DNA of 64,000 nt, taken from Buxus sempervirens (lineage: Eukaryota > Streptophyta > Magnoliopsida > Buxales > Buxaceae). The notes below the pieces were generated by a model. The model was not told where the DNA came from and did not search any database. It saw only the letters and a list, made by a program, of their open reading frames with translations. How positions within the stretch are numbered: the first letter of the stretch is position 1; each line of letters starts with the position of its first letter. Location of the stretch: positions 38,359,829-38,423,828 of the forward strand of contig OX387187.1 in the NCBI GenBank assembly GCA_947561395.2, given 5' to 3'. Positions 26,395 through 38,700 of the stretch are shown one piece after another. The translations under genes were made by a program, and so were the position numbers.

Positions 26395-26882
26395 CATGAC
26401 GTTTTGGATGAAAGAGACATTGTTTGGAACATGGCTTTTGATTGACGAGGCTTTGGACATTTGGATGAAAAGAGACATTGTTGGGACATGATTTGGAACA
26501 TGGCTTTTGTTTGGAATGTGGCTTTGGACGTTTTTGATGAAAAGAGACATTGTTCAGACATACCGTTTTGGATGAAAATAGACATTGTTTGAAAAGAGAA
26601 CGAGAGAGAGAATAAATATAGTCTTTATGGGAGGACATTTTTTGAATGTAAAAGTGGAGAAACAAGAAAGGGCTTCGTGACTGTTCCCAACAGTGGTGAA
26701 TAAAAGGTAACAAAGATTTCACTTTCTTTTGATCGAACGGTTTCAATTTTTTATCATGACTATTTCCAAGTGGTGAATAAAAGGGGCATGTTCGTTGAGA
26801 TTTGTTTTTAGTACGAGGGTGTTTTAGGAAGTTAAAAGTGGACAAACATTAAGGGCTTTCGTACTTTTTATAGTAGTAAAGA
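26395..26882 (-). mobile_element. Helitron-like element, 5' part (end not found)
   Basis: Read on the minus strand, the sequence from 26882 begins TCTTTACTACTATAAAAAG, preceded by A, which fits the 5' TC terminus and A|T target of plant Helitrons. It is nearly the same start as that of the neighbouring element (TCTATACTACTAT). The interior holds two direct-repeat systems: GTAAAAGTGGA-type blocks about 190 bp apart, and the four-copy short repeat listed separately. No RepHel coding sequence is present, so it would be non-autonomous. The 3' end may lie farther left in the AT-rich stretch. Confidence 0.5.
26403..26590. repeat. Four-copy imperfect tandem repeat (GATGAAAAGAGACATTGTT)
   Basis: A core of GATGAAARGAGACATTGTT appears at about 26406-26424, 26464-26482, 26536-26554 and 26572-26590, alternating with TTGGAACATGGCTTTTG and GGCTTTGGAC blocks. 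The spacing varies (58, 72 and 36 bases), so it is a higher-order, irregular repeat. It generates a repetitive 158-codon minus-strand open frame with recurring NNVSFH and KPCSK segments that is not taken as a gene. Confidence 0.7.
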
Positions 26883-28189
26883 TAAAAACTAGTAAAGATG
26901 CCCGGGCGAAGGGGCATGTGCTTTAAAAACTCAAAGAAACATTTATTTGTTACAAATGGAGTTGTCACGTAGGCTTTTATATTATAAATTGTAGTACATT
27001 TTTATTGCTTTACGTGAATACCAGGGTGATTAAGTTATAAATGAGACAACATAACTATGAACAAACATGCAAGCATCACACGAACTTACATATTTAGTTA
27101 TTTAATAATGAACACGGGTTGCAACTTAGTAGATGAAATGGTTGCTTTTTTTTTTGCCACGTATACACTGTAGACACAAAAGCTACATTCATTTTAATAT
27201 GAATTTTAGAATTTATGTATATCTAGAGAAATTTGATTAAAATGTTAATAATTGAAAAACATTCATTTTATTCTGTAGTTTTTTTAATTGCCATTTTAGA
27301 TTTAAAAGAATTTGATATCCTCATATGCAAAGTAACATATATATCATTTTAAACAATAAAATACAAAACTTATCATTGAGGTTTATAGTCATGAACACAT
27401 CGAACCCAGACTTTTGGAGAAGAGTTGGTGTTCTGTTTTCATTTGTTGTCATTTACGAAACCTTACAACGTTGGACATACCAATACTGAAGCGGCCTTTT
27501 GATCTTTGGACGTTATAACGTTGATTGCTATCTTTGCTGTAGCCTTTCCAACTTCTTTCTTGGTTTTTCTCTAGTCCCCAACATAGTATATCCCTCTTAT
27601 GTTAATAGTTGCTTGAAAAAAATAGATTGTGAGATATGCAGATGTTCTAAACTACGTACTCGTAAATAGGGAAAGCAAATTTTTTTTTGACAAATTTCTT
27701 ATAGACAACATATTAGGGTAGATAAATGAATTAATTTTTTGAAATTATTCTTACAAAAAACATTCAAATATTAAATTGTATATCAACACATAACAATAAA
27801 ATTACATTGATTAGTGTTTCAATATTAATTATTTACTTGGAAACACTGAACACTATTTTAAGCTAGCATATGAAAGTGGTTTTTCTTTAAATCTTTTTAA
27901 GTAATTCAGATACAATCATCCAATTCTCATAATTGAAAATAACTGATATATTTTTCAAATACTTGAAAATGATGTTATTTTAAAAATAACACTTTTTACT
28001 GATATATTTTTCAAAGAATTGAAAATAAGTATTATTTTATGGTTTTGAAAAGTTGCTTCCCAAAAAAGTTTCCTCGTAATTCTTTTATAATCATGGTTTG
28101 TTGCAAGTATTTTAAGAGTTTTATAAGTCTTTTTAATAATATTTTTGAAAAAACTATTGGTGTACAGTTAAATTATACTTGTTGTCAAT

Positions 28190-28440
28190 TATGTTAAAAG
28201 ATATACTTGATTTTTAATTATAGAAAAATAAATGACTAAATCTAAAAAGGAAGAGTTGGCAAGTTTTGTCGTTTTATAAAAAGGTATATTTGATTTTTAA
28301 TTATAAAAGTTAAATGATTGAATCTAAATTATTTTTAAAGCCACAAGCAATTTTTTCAAAACCGGTTGTCGTTTTGTAAAAAGGTATACCTGATTTTGAA
28401 TTATAAAAAATTAAATGACTTAATCGAAATTATGTTTAAA
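28190..28440. repeat. Three direct copies of a roughly 60-70 bp unit inside the Helitron
   Basis: The segment AAGRTATAYYTGATTTTTAATTATA...AAATGA.T.AATC.AAATTAT recurs at about 28198, 28282 and 28383. The second and third copies are preceded by GTCGTTTTRTAAAA. The copies differ by substitutions. Internal direct repeats are common in non-autonomous Helitrons; here they add nothing codable. Confidence 0.6.
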
Positions 28441-28596
28441 TCCAACATCCAAATATTGGGGAGGGATGGAAGAGTTGCGGCGGCTATTGTTGGGTTATAA
28501 AAGGAAGCAAGCTGTTGATGCAGTTGAAGCAGGTCGATAGAAGTTTTGCTTGGAGGAAGCAAACTTTCTTTTTATATAGGTATAGGATAAACTTAC

Positions 28597-28775
28597 TCCC
28601 AAAGGGTTAGCTTGGTGGTCAAGGCTTGTGATATATTTCTTCCAATACCTCCAATTCAAAACCTTTTAAGTGCTATCTATTCTTTGGAGCCACCTTAGGC
28701 CTTTTGTTGGCACAAACCCGATGAATTTGCCAAGGTGCATGCAAGCTAGCTTGTACACCCCGAGTTATAAAAAAA
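28597..28775 (+). mobile_element. tRNA-derived SINE-like element
   Basis: A polymerase III A-box-like word (TTAGCTTGGTGG, 28607-28618) is followed about 33 bases later by a B-box-like word (AATTCAAAACC, 28652-28662). A roughly 110-base non-tRNA body then ends in a short A run (TTATAAAAAAAC, near 28775). The order and spacing fit a plant SINE of about 180 bp. It is nested in the Helitron. Target duplications were not resolved and the family is not named. Confidence 0.55.
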
Positions 28776-29783
28776 CTTTTTTAAGATATTTGAAACAAAT
28801 GTTGTTTTATTGTTCATAGACAACGTGTCCTTGTTGTGCATGTATAATTATAAGTATCATATTTGATTTACAAGCCTAATAACATGCGTTACAAGTTTGC
28901 GAACTGCATTTACATGTATACAAAGTTGATTTAGAAGTCTTGTAACATGGTTTACAAGTTAGTAAAGCAGTTGTTAAAAGTATTTGAAGTTGATTTATGA
29001 GTTTGTTAACGACGTTTACATGTCTTTAAAATTAGATTTACAAGTTTTTTAGGTTGTTCTCAAGAAATCAAATATCGAGCTAGAATCTCTCATCTTTCTT
29101 ATACATAGTAGTATAGATGCATAAAATATATGTAGAATATTGTTTTCATCATTATCAATATAAGATAGTTCTCATAAAAGTGGAGTCAGTGGCACAAGTA
29201 TTCTATCTCAACCAAATCCAGTAAAAACCATATATTTCATTAATTTACGTTAATGAAAGTCTTGTTCTATTCAAGCCATAGGTGTCATTTTGGTCTTCCA
29301 CTTGGTCTTTTAGGCCTTTTAATATGCATTCACTCGCACTTTCTCACAAGAGCATCTCTGGATTCTGTTTTATATGTTCAAATCACCTTAGCCATAATTT
29401 TATCTGTAATTCCATGCTTAATCACTTTCAAATATCTTAATTTCTTTTATTGCCCTTTTTTTTTTGGATAAATTACATAGGACATCTTAATAATTCATTA
29501 ATAAAATTTTTAATTAAAAATATTTTTATTATATGTAAAAAAATTGTAAAATTGTTAATATTTCATAATTACACATTTGTCTCGAGTGCGACCCATCTAA
29601 TGACGGATCCGGATTCATCATCTCCTCTCTCCAGGGTTTAGGTACCAACGGCACTTTAAACCGACCCAGCGGCCTTTCGAGTTTAGAGACTTTAGTTCGA
29701 AGCTTGCAACAGCTGTTCGTCAGAGTTCGTCCCCAAGCTCTGTTTGAACACTGCCGTCGACTTCTGGCAGAATACTTCTTAAG

Positions 29784-32700
29784 ATGTCTGCGATGGAGGA
29801 GGACTCCATCGCCGGTCATGTTTCCTCTCTGAGGAAGAGCTTTGGCTTAGTTCCTCCGGCGGCTGTTCCGGCAATTCTTGATTGCATTTTAGATACAACA
29901 GGCATGTCTCCGTCATTGCTCTTCTCTTCACTTCTCGACGATTTGCCAAACCTAATAAAGGTATTATTACATGGTCAGAAGAGTTTGCACGATTGAACGT
30001 CAAATATTAGTTTGTTTGCTCTTTGATTGCTCAACTTTGGTGATGAATCGGAAATGAATTTATTTGCTATTCAGTTTTCTATGTAAACAAGTTAATATGA
30101 TTTCTGAGGTCAGAAATGGAGTAACGAAAACCGATTTGTTGTCTTTGATAGGATAATGTCAGTGACGAGAATGGGATATTGGGTCCTGACGAGTGTAACT
30201 CTATTGCATCCTTCATGCGTGCTCTATGTCATATTCTAAAGAAGTATGGTGAGTTATACAAGCCTTCATTGTGAGGTTTTATTTCTTTATTCATTTTCAT
30301 TTGATAATCTTCAAAATAATCGGGACTTTATTTCTGTGATGTGAATTCTTTTTTTGATCAGTAAGTATATGGTGTTATATATTTAAAGATAAATATAACA
30401 TGCTGAAGTTACAGGTACACACACTGTGTACCAGAGTAAAAAACTATTGGCTACATTTCCCTTTTAAACCCCCCATGACCACTATATATTCCTCTCAGGT
30501 GCCAAACAAAACCCCACCTAGATAAAAGAATCTATTACAGTTTAGGAAATCTTCTAGGGGAACTCTAGCTCCTTCCGGGCAGCAAGCGAACCAACTGTAG
30601 AGCATTTTCAAGAAATTCTTTTCCATGGAACTTAAGGTCCTTTCCTCACTCCTAAAGGTTCTTCTATTTCTTTCACCCCATATTGTCCAAGCAATGGCTG
30701 CTGGGACTAAATTCCATATGATATCAACAGGGGCTCTACCTTTCCTCCAACCCCATGCCTCTAGAGATTGCCTGAAATCCTTTGGATGTGCCCAAGATAC
30801 ATCAAACCTTCGTATTAATACATTCCACAGACTTGCTGCACCTTTACAATGGACCAACAGATGTGCTACACCTTCTTCCTCTTCCTTACATATACAACAC
30901 CTGTTTGGAAGTTGCCATCCCCGGTTCTTCAAGTGATCTACTGTGAGAATCTTGTTCAAACTCGCTGTCCACACAAAAAAGGCCACCTTGCTAGGAATCC
31001 GATGGTTCCAGATGCTTTTAAATACTGATAGCTCCAAACCTGATGATATTTGCATAGCTACAAATGCTGATTTAACTGAGAAATCTCCAGATTTCTTAAA
31101 TGACCAGATTCTAATATCTTCCTCCAGCCCCACCTCCTTACTATGCAATACCTTCAGTAGACTTTCATTGCTGCTGATCTCCCAATCTGATAAATTCCTA
31201 CTGAGATTGATATTCCATTCAATTCCAGCTTTCGATATTGTTACATAATCACACACCAATGCTTGTTTGCTCTTGCACACACTCTGAATCAATGGATAAG
31301 ATTCCTTTAACTTAGAATCCCCGCACCAAACATCGTCCCAGAACCTTATTCTTCTCCCATTACCCACTTTAAATTGGCACACTTTCTCCACAGACATGGA
31401 CAAATTCGCTATAGGTCTCCAAAGACTACATCCAAATGAATGTTTTGAGGCGTTAGGAAACCAACCATTGGTGGAAGCACCATATTTCTGAAAGATTAGT
31501 TTTCTCCATAAATTGTCCCTCTCACATACATATCTCCAGACCCACTTTTGGAGAAGGACTTTATTAAACAATACAAGCAGTCTCAACCCGAATCCCCCTT
31601 ACTCTTTAGGCTTGCAAATCTGCTTCCATGCCACTAAATGGTATTTTGGATCTCCTCCTACTCCTTCCCACAGAAAATTCCTCTGAATTTGCTCTAATTT
31701 ACTTGCTACCGCCTTAGGAATCTTTAAAATGGACATGAGAAATGTCGGAAGGCTTGATAGAATACTTTTAACCAATGCCAATTTGCCCCCTTTGGATAAA
31801 ATACAACCTTTCCAACCAGCTAGTTTCTTCTCCATCCTTTCGATAACTGGGTTCCAAATGGAAGTCTTCTTATAGGCAGCCCCCAAAGGGATCCCAAGGT
31901 AAGTGGTAGGCAGCTTCCCTACCTTGCATCCCAACTCCCTACTTAGATGAGATATGTTCCTTCCTTCCCCAATTTCGATCATCTCACTTTTAATAAGATT
32001 TATTCTAAGCCCTGAGCATGCTTCAAAACATAACAAGATCCCTTGTAACCACAAATCTGATGTTGAGATGGCTTACAAAACACCATATGTCATCTGCAAA
32101 TAAGAGGTGATTGATATTCATACCATTCCCAAACGACGCTCCTCTCAAAATGCCTCCTTCCATAGCCCTCACCATCATCCTGCTGAACACCTCCATAATA
32201 ATGGTGAAAAGGAGAGGAGACAAGGGGTCCCCCTGACGCAAACCTCTTGAGCTCTTGAAGAACCCGGCCACAGCACCATTTACAATAACCGAACTACACG
32301 AAGTTGATATGCATGTTAAAATCCATCTCCTCCACTTTGCTCCAAAACCCATATGTTGTAGCATATATATCAAGAATTCCCAATTGACGTGGTCATATGC
32401 TTTTTGGAGGTCAAGCTTGCACAAGATCATTTCTTGCTTGCTTTTAATACATTAATCGATGCATTCGCTTGCCACCAACACGCCATCTTGTAGCTGCCTC
32501 CCCCCTACAAAGGCCCCTTGAGTCTTAGAGATTAAGCGAGCCAACACTGATCTTAGCCTATTAGCTAATAGCTTAGCTATAATCTTGTAAACACTGCTAA
32601 CTAGACTGATTGGCCGAAATTCCTTCAAATTATATGTGCCTTGCTTCTTAGGGATCAATGTTATAAATGACGTGTTCATACACCTTACAAAACTGCCATT

Positions 32701-35700
32701 TTTGTGGAAATCAGCAATAGTTACCATTAAGTTACCTTTGGCGATATTCCAACAAGACTTAAAAAATGCTAAGGTATAACCATCTGGCCCCGGGGCCTTA
32801 TCTCCATCAAGCTGCCACACTACGCCTTTGACTTCCTCTTCCAAGAATGGGCCTTCCAAGCTCGTGTTCTCCTCCTCCAATATCTTCTTGAAATCCAAAC
32901 CTTCCACTTCGGGCCTGAAGGTGTCTTCTTCCTCATATAACTTTGAGAAAAATTCAGATACCTTCTTTCTTATAACTTCCTCCTCTATGTATATTGAACC
33001 ATCTATCTCTATTTTAGAAATAGCATTGCAACGTAGACGGGCATTTGCCAATCTATGAAAAAATCTCGTGTTCTTGTCTCCTTCTTTCAACCATATAGCC
33101 CTAGACTTCTGACACCGACAAATTTCGTGCTTTCTAGCCCAAGATTTGTACTCCACTTTGAGGCTTTCTCTTTGAACCCATTCCTTGGAATCTAGGGACG
33201 CATCTTCTTCCTCATCATCAAGCTCCTTGATTTGCTTTAGAAGATCCGTCAAGTGGCTGTCCACCTTCCCAAATTCTTCTTTATTCCACGTCTTAATCCT
33301 CTCTTTCAACAGTTTGAGTTTCCTACACAATACATAGCTCGGGGTACCTTCTATCTTAAATTCAGCCCACCATTCTTCTACCTTCTTAGAGAAGCTTTTG
33401 TCCACCAACCACATGTTCTCAAAACGGAAGGGGGCTGCCCGTCTAATCTCATTTTCACACCTTAAAATCAATGGAACATGATCTGATGTCGGCCTTGGCA
33501 TTGCTTCCACCAAAAAATCTGAAAATAAGCTTTCCCATTCAAGCGAAATCAGAAATATATCTAACTTAGAGAACGACGGATGAGACTGATTATTTGACCA
33601 TGTGAATCTAGCTCCTTTCATTGGTATATCAATCAGTGCCGAATTATATATGAAGTCAGAGAACCCTTTCATTGCTGTGGAGATGTTCTTACAACCTTTC
33701 CTTTCCGTAGTAAAACGGATCACATTGAAGTTGCCTCCTATGCACCATGGAAGCCTACAGCCTTGTCTAACTTCTCCCAGTTCCTCCCATAATTTTGGTA
33801 AATCAGCTTCTGAATTAGGACCATACACATTACTTATGAGGACAGAAGAGGCTACTTTGGAAATGTGAATAGTGGCAGAAAGTGAAAACTCCCTAATCCA
33901 TGATTGTTCTAATTGAATTCCGTCGCTTCTCCAAGCCATAATAATCCCCCCAGCACTTCCTCTTGATGGAACACATACCCATTGGATCCTATCAATGTCC
34001 CATATGCTTCTAATAACCTTGCTGTCAACAACTTCCAGTTTTGATTCCTGCAGGAAAATAATGTCTGGCTTCCAGATCCTTAACATAGATCTCACTGCAT
34101 CTCTTTTCTCCACTGCGTTCAATCCTCTCACGTTCCAGGATAAAAGATTAAGCTTCATTACAACTGAGTGGTCCCTTCTTACTCTTCTTCCTACCGATAT
34201 TATGCTTGCCACCTGATATGGGCACATCTTTCACTGACCATTCCAGTTTTTGAAGTTCTCTAGCTGCCTTTCTTCTCATCTGCCTTGCTTTATTGTTTTG
34301 GGCTTCTATTGCAGAGAAAAGGGCCATGGCTTCCTCTTCAAAACCTTCAAATGACACCCCCAAAACACTGCTCATCAACATTATTTTGCCCAGCAAGTCT
34401 GCCGGCTCTCCTTCCTCAATGTCAAGCTCAACTTCAATCTCAGAAAACACATTGACCGATTGCTGATTTTTAGAAGGGGTCACCCCAATATTATTTAGCT
34501 CATCCTCCACTGGAAGCATCACCTGTAGAGGACTGATGTTCTCGTGACCAGTAACCAACTGAAGGTCCACTCTCTCCTGACTCAGCTCTGATTTTTCTTT
34601 GATTAGATCAGGATGTCCATCACTGTTTACAGTTCCACCAGACTGCCTCCCGACCTCGTTCCATCCATGTCCCTGATCACCTCTGCTCATTTCCTTATTG
34701 ACCACCGGCGGTTCCACCTGTGCAACTTCTGAATTCTTCACTTCAGCTGCCATCTCCTCCTCATCTACAGAAAGAGGGCTTGTGGTTAACGAGATTTCTG
34801 ACCTATTACGAACTGAACTTATCTCCTCCATAGAGCAAACGGAATCAGGGAAGGATCCTTCTCCAACAAGATCGGCTGACTCCATGTGGACTCTATTTGG
34901 AAAATCCCCATCTTCACAAGCTTCTCCTTGAGACACAGTACGACTTATCTCCGATACTTCACACCCCTCTACCTCATTGGGTTTATCATGATTACATAAT
35001 GACCCCTGAAAATCTCTGAAGAGGAAGATCCTACTGGGCTTATATGATCTTTTGGCGTCCAGATCCTCGCTGACTCCAATTAGCATCCCATTAGTACCCG
35101 AACTCCTTTCATCACCATCATTTTCAACCGTTTCATCCTCAATGCCAATATAAGCCTCCTGACCCAATAAGACTTCAGCCCCTGTACTACTCAGAGGCCC
35201 AAATCTACCCCTCACGATTTCAGACCTTTCAAGAGGGCCCGATCTCCTGATGGGCTGCACAGCATTAACAAAATGATGTCCACCCTCCATCCCATAAGCC
35301 CTGTGATGTGAATTCTTTGCTTCAGTTTGTTGATTTTTTGGTAATTTTTTTTTGTTTATATCATGGTCTAATTTAGTGAATCTCAGAGTCTTGCTTAATT
35401 TTTGGTTGCGCAGCCGTTCTGTGTCTTTTTGTGTTTGAAGTATTTCATACCGTATTTTTGATCCAAATACACTCATTACTGATAAAAAAGTCGCTCATTG
35501 TAGTTATTGTTTTGTGCGCTAATAGGCTTTCACAGTAATAAAGTATTCCCATAAAAAGTAAGAAATTAGCTGCATTTGCGCAAAACTGCCAATTGCTGCT
35601 GCTGTTGTTATTGTTGATTTTTAATTTAGTTGAGAGCTGTGGAAAGGTTTGATTTAACTGATTATCTATTTTTGAGTCTGATTATACTTTAGCCCATCTA

Positions 35701-38700
35701 AATACATTCCAGAGAGCAGTATCATAATTTTTGTTTTTCATACTAAATCTGGACAGTAAGTTTCTCCTCTGTCTTCCAGTGAGTTCACGAAGCAATTTGT
35801 TGATCTCATTAATACACCAAAGCCCCTGTTTATTTATTCTTCGTTTTTATTATTCATTTATATCAATTATGCTTTTTTTGAAGCATTAATCCGATCTATT
35901 GTTATTATATGAACGAGGTTCATTGAATTGCTATTTCATGAACTTATTTCTGCAGGGAGTAACGATGATGCTGTAAAATTAACTATATGCAGAGGTTTTA
36001 TTCCATTAACAAAGATATTGAATGCAAGTAACTGTGAATTACTTAATCAGGTAAAGTCGTGGTATTTTTTTTATTTTTTCAAGTATTATGAAAATTTTTA
36101 ACTTCTAATAGGTAATTTATTCTCTTGCTTATTCTTTTTTGTTTGATTACATTGTTATAATTTCAGATTGTGGAACTAATCATCGAAGTTGTGATTAAAT
36201 CTAACACCTGGGGGGCCATTGAAGAAACTTTGATTCCTTATTCTTTAAGATCAGTTGGCCTTTCTTTGGGCATGCTTGAAAATGATGAATCATCCTTTTA
36301 CAGATGGAGCAGAGGAACATTTGTTCAAGTACCAAGAAGCAAGCTATGTGAACCAATTTTAGATGAAGGATCTATTTTTTCACTATCTGGGTTTTTGCCG
36401 TTGCCCATCTCATGCCATATTTTAACCTCCGTAGTAGCTGCTGCTCTAAGATTTTATCAAGCATCTCAGAGCACATTAGAATTGACATTAGAAAATGGTT
36501 GTCATGTAGGAAAATTCATTGGAAATGTGCTTTGGGATTTATGTGAGTTGATATTTCGAATGCTTTTGCAATGTGCGGAACATCGATCCTGTGCAACTTG
36601 TATTCTGGTTCCTTTCATCTTCTGGGCATTTTCTTCGCATGATTCTTTTGGAGTATCACCACACAAGCAGCCATTTGTATTTTCCAGGTAGAAATTTGCG
36701 ACTTGATATAATACATGGCCACTTGCTTCTTATGTGCGTTATATTTCATTCATATCCTGTACTTAGCCTCTCTTGTTTCACCATCCAGGAATTATTTCTG
36801 TAGAAAAATTTGGATGTGTTGTACAACACTATTTTCCCTTGGACCTTCAGAGAGAAAAGATGCCTACGGTGTAATGTCTCTGTACTTGTCATTTTTCTCT
36901 ACAACAAAAGGTAGTACAGATGGTGTAAGTAATGGGTCAGAAGAATTTGATGTAAGGGCTGAAAAGGAGCTTTGGGATGAAATAAAGAAGGCCTTGGTAC
37001 TCCAAAAATATTTCTGCATCTTAACATATGTGCTTTGATTTGAAAATAATTTTAGCACTTCCAGAATTCTTTACTTCTAACATTTCTTTGGTGCTTATCA
37101 GGTTGACAAAGATGGTGTAGTGAGGAAGCAGTCACTACATATGCTTAAAACGTTGCTGCAAACTGAAGAAGGAACCCCATGTGTCTCAAAGAAAAATTTG
37201 CAGGAGAAAATTTCAAACCCTCAAGGTATGACAAAGAGGGCGCAGTGGGCTGAAAAGGAGGCAAAGTCATTGGGTGTAGGAAGGATAATCCATTCACCTG
37301 GTTCCTGTTCAAATGCCCGGCAGAGGTGGGAGGCATTCTTACTTCTCTACGAAATGCTTGAAGAGTATGGCACTCATTTAGTTGAAGCAGCTTGGGCTCA
37401 CCAGGTTAGCTTTACTTTATGCTTTCTTGATTGACTGGGTCAACTAATCTTACTTGATTATTTCACAACAGGAATTAAGCAGTTGATTAGTAGTCAGTAT
37501 AGAAACCATATTATTTATTTAATCTTTTTCCTTCTCTTGGGGATTCTACAAATTGGATTGGGGATATTTCTTTCTTTTTAAATTTCTTTCTGACATAATA
37601 AGAGGAGGTGTTGACTGGTTTGTGAGATTTTTCGTGCACTAAAGTAGGGTATTAAACCAGCCGAGCCAAGCCAAGCTGAGCTTTTTCACTTGGGCTTGTA
37701 AACTTTGAGGAGCTCAAGTCCATTACATGTTACTGGGCTTAGGCTTGGCTCAGGCTGACAAACATTTCTCAGTCTTAGGCTTGGCTCTTAAATCTTCACT
37801 CAGTAAATTATTTTTGGACAACAAAGTTGGATTAATTGTAAATCGAAAAAAATACCTGAGTGGTATATATAAAGTTAAGAAAGAATAAAGAATAAAAAAT
37901 TATAGTATGTTATATGTAGAATTCAATAATATGATTGTAGTTAACATAAAAGTATAGAAATACTGCATAATAAATTAACTGAGTTGAGCCCCAAAAACTT
38001 GGCTTAGCCTATTTAACTAAATGAGCATTTTCTAAATCTTAGGATTAGTTTATGATCCTATTTTTAAGCTCAAGCTCCCTGCTCATGCAAGCCAAGCAAG
38101 AGCTTGAGCAGAGTTAGCTTGGCTCGTTGACATCCCTCTTCACAAGCCTTTATCGACTTCTATCATTTGAAATTACCAAAATTACAAGTGAAATTCAGTG
38201 CGACCAAATTTCGTTAGAGAAACGTCAAAAATGTTTTTCTCATTTGCTTTCAAATGAAATAAGCCTTCATTGAGCTTTGTTCTTGAAATCTCCAAAATAC
38301 TAGTAAAATTCAGTGTGCTAAAATTTGACAATTCAATGCCAATAAGGTTTTTCTTATTTAACATCAATGCCAATAATGTATTCTGGGGTCCCATGATGCT
38401 TCTTTTGGTCATTTCCAACTCCCAGTGTGAGACGTTTCTCTGAGTTATCAATTGATGCAGCACTGTTTTTCTGATCTAAAAAGACTCTTTGAATGTAAGT
38501 TCTGTTTGGTGATGATCATTTGCAGCAGAATTGGTAGTCTTTTGTTTGAATGAGTCCCAGTCCGACAAGAAGGTGTCGTGTTACCCTTGTGATTGATTCA
38601 GATGTTGGATGGGGGTGGAAGAGTTTTTGTAGATGAAATTATGTTTAGGTTGCCTGTTGTATTTTTTTTTTTTTGGAGGCTCTCCTCTTTCTTTTGGTTC

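Larger units (their letters stand above)
26889..29117 (-). mobile_element. Non-autonomous Helitron
   Basis: On the minus strand the element starts at 29117 with TCTATACTACTATGTATAAG, preceded by A. It ends at 26889 with a 6-bp-stem GC hairpin (ATGCCC, eight-base loop, GGGCAT), five bases, then CTAG, followed by T. This is the full terminal signature of the superfamily: 5' TC, 3' hairpin then CTRR, insertion between A and T, and no target duplication. The length is 2.23 kb. No Rep/helicase frame is present, so mobility would depend on a partner. Inside are a SINE-like insertion (about 28597-28775), three spaced copies of a repeat (28190-28440) and degenerate ACAAGTTT-type repeats (28860-29050). 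Its 3' end lies six bases from the 5' end of another Helitron-like element. Confidence 0.68.
30352..35300 (-). mobile_element. L1-type LINE in intron 2 of the TARBP1-like gene
   Basis: A 4.95 kb non-LTR retrotransposon, antisense to the host gene. It is bounded by an 18-base direct repeat CTGTGATGTGAATTCTTT at 30334-30351 and 35301-35318, the last bases merging with the A-tail (poly-T on the plus strand, followed by GATCAGTAA). The perfect duplication suggests a fairly recent insertion. The 5' end falls inside ORF1, so it is 5'-truncated. ORF1 remainder and ORF2 are listed separately. Confidence 0.93.

Noticed and set aside
26369-26845. 158-codon minus-strand open frame as a protein gene
   Set aside because: It is a translation of a tandem repeat inside a Helitron-like element, with repeated modules and no domain.
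35291-35476. First 62 codons of the long open frame that contains L1 ORF1
   Set aside because: This part is host intron beyond the target duplication, fused to the L1 frame by chance.
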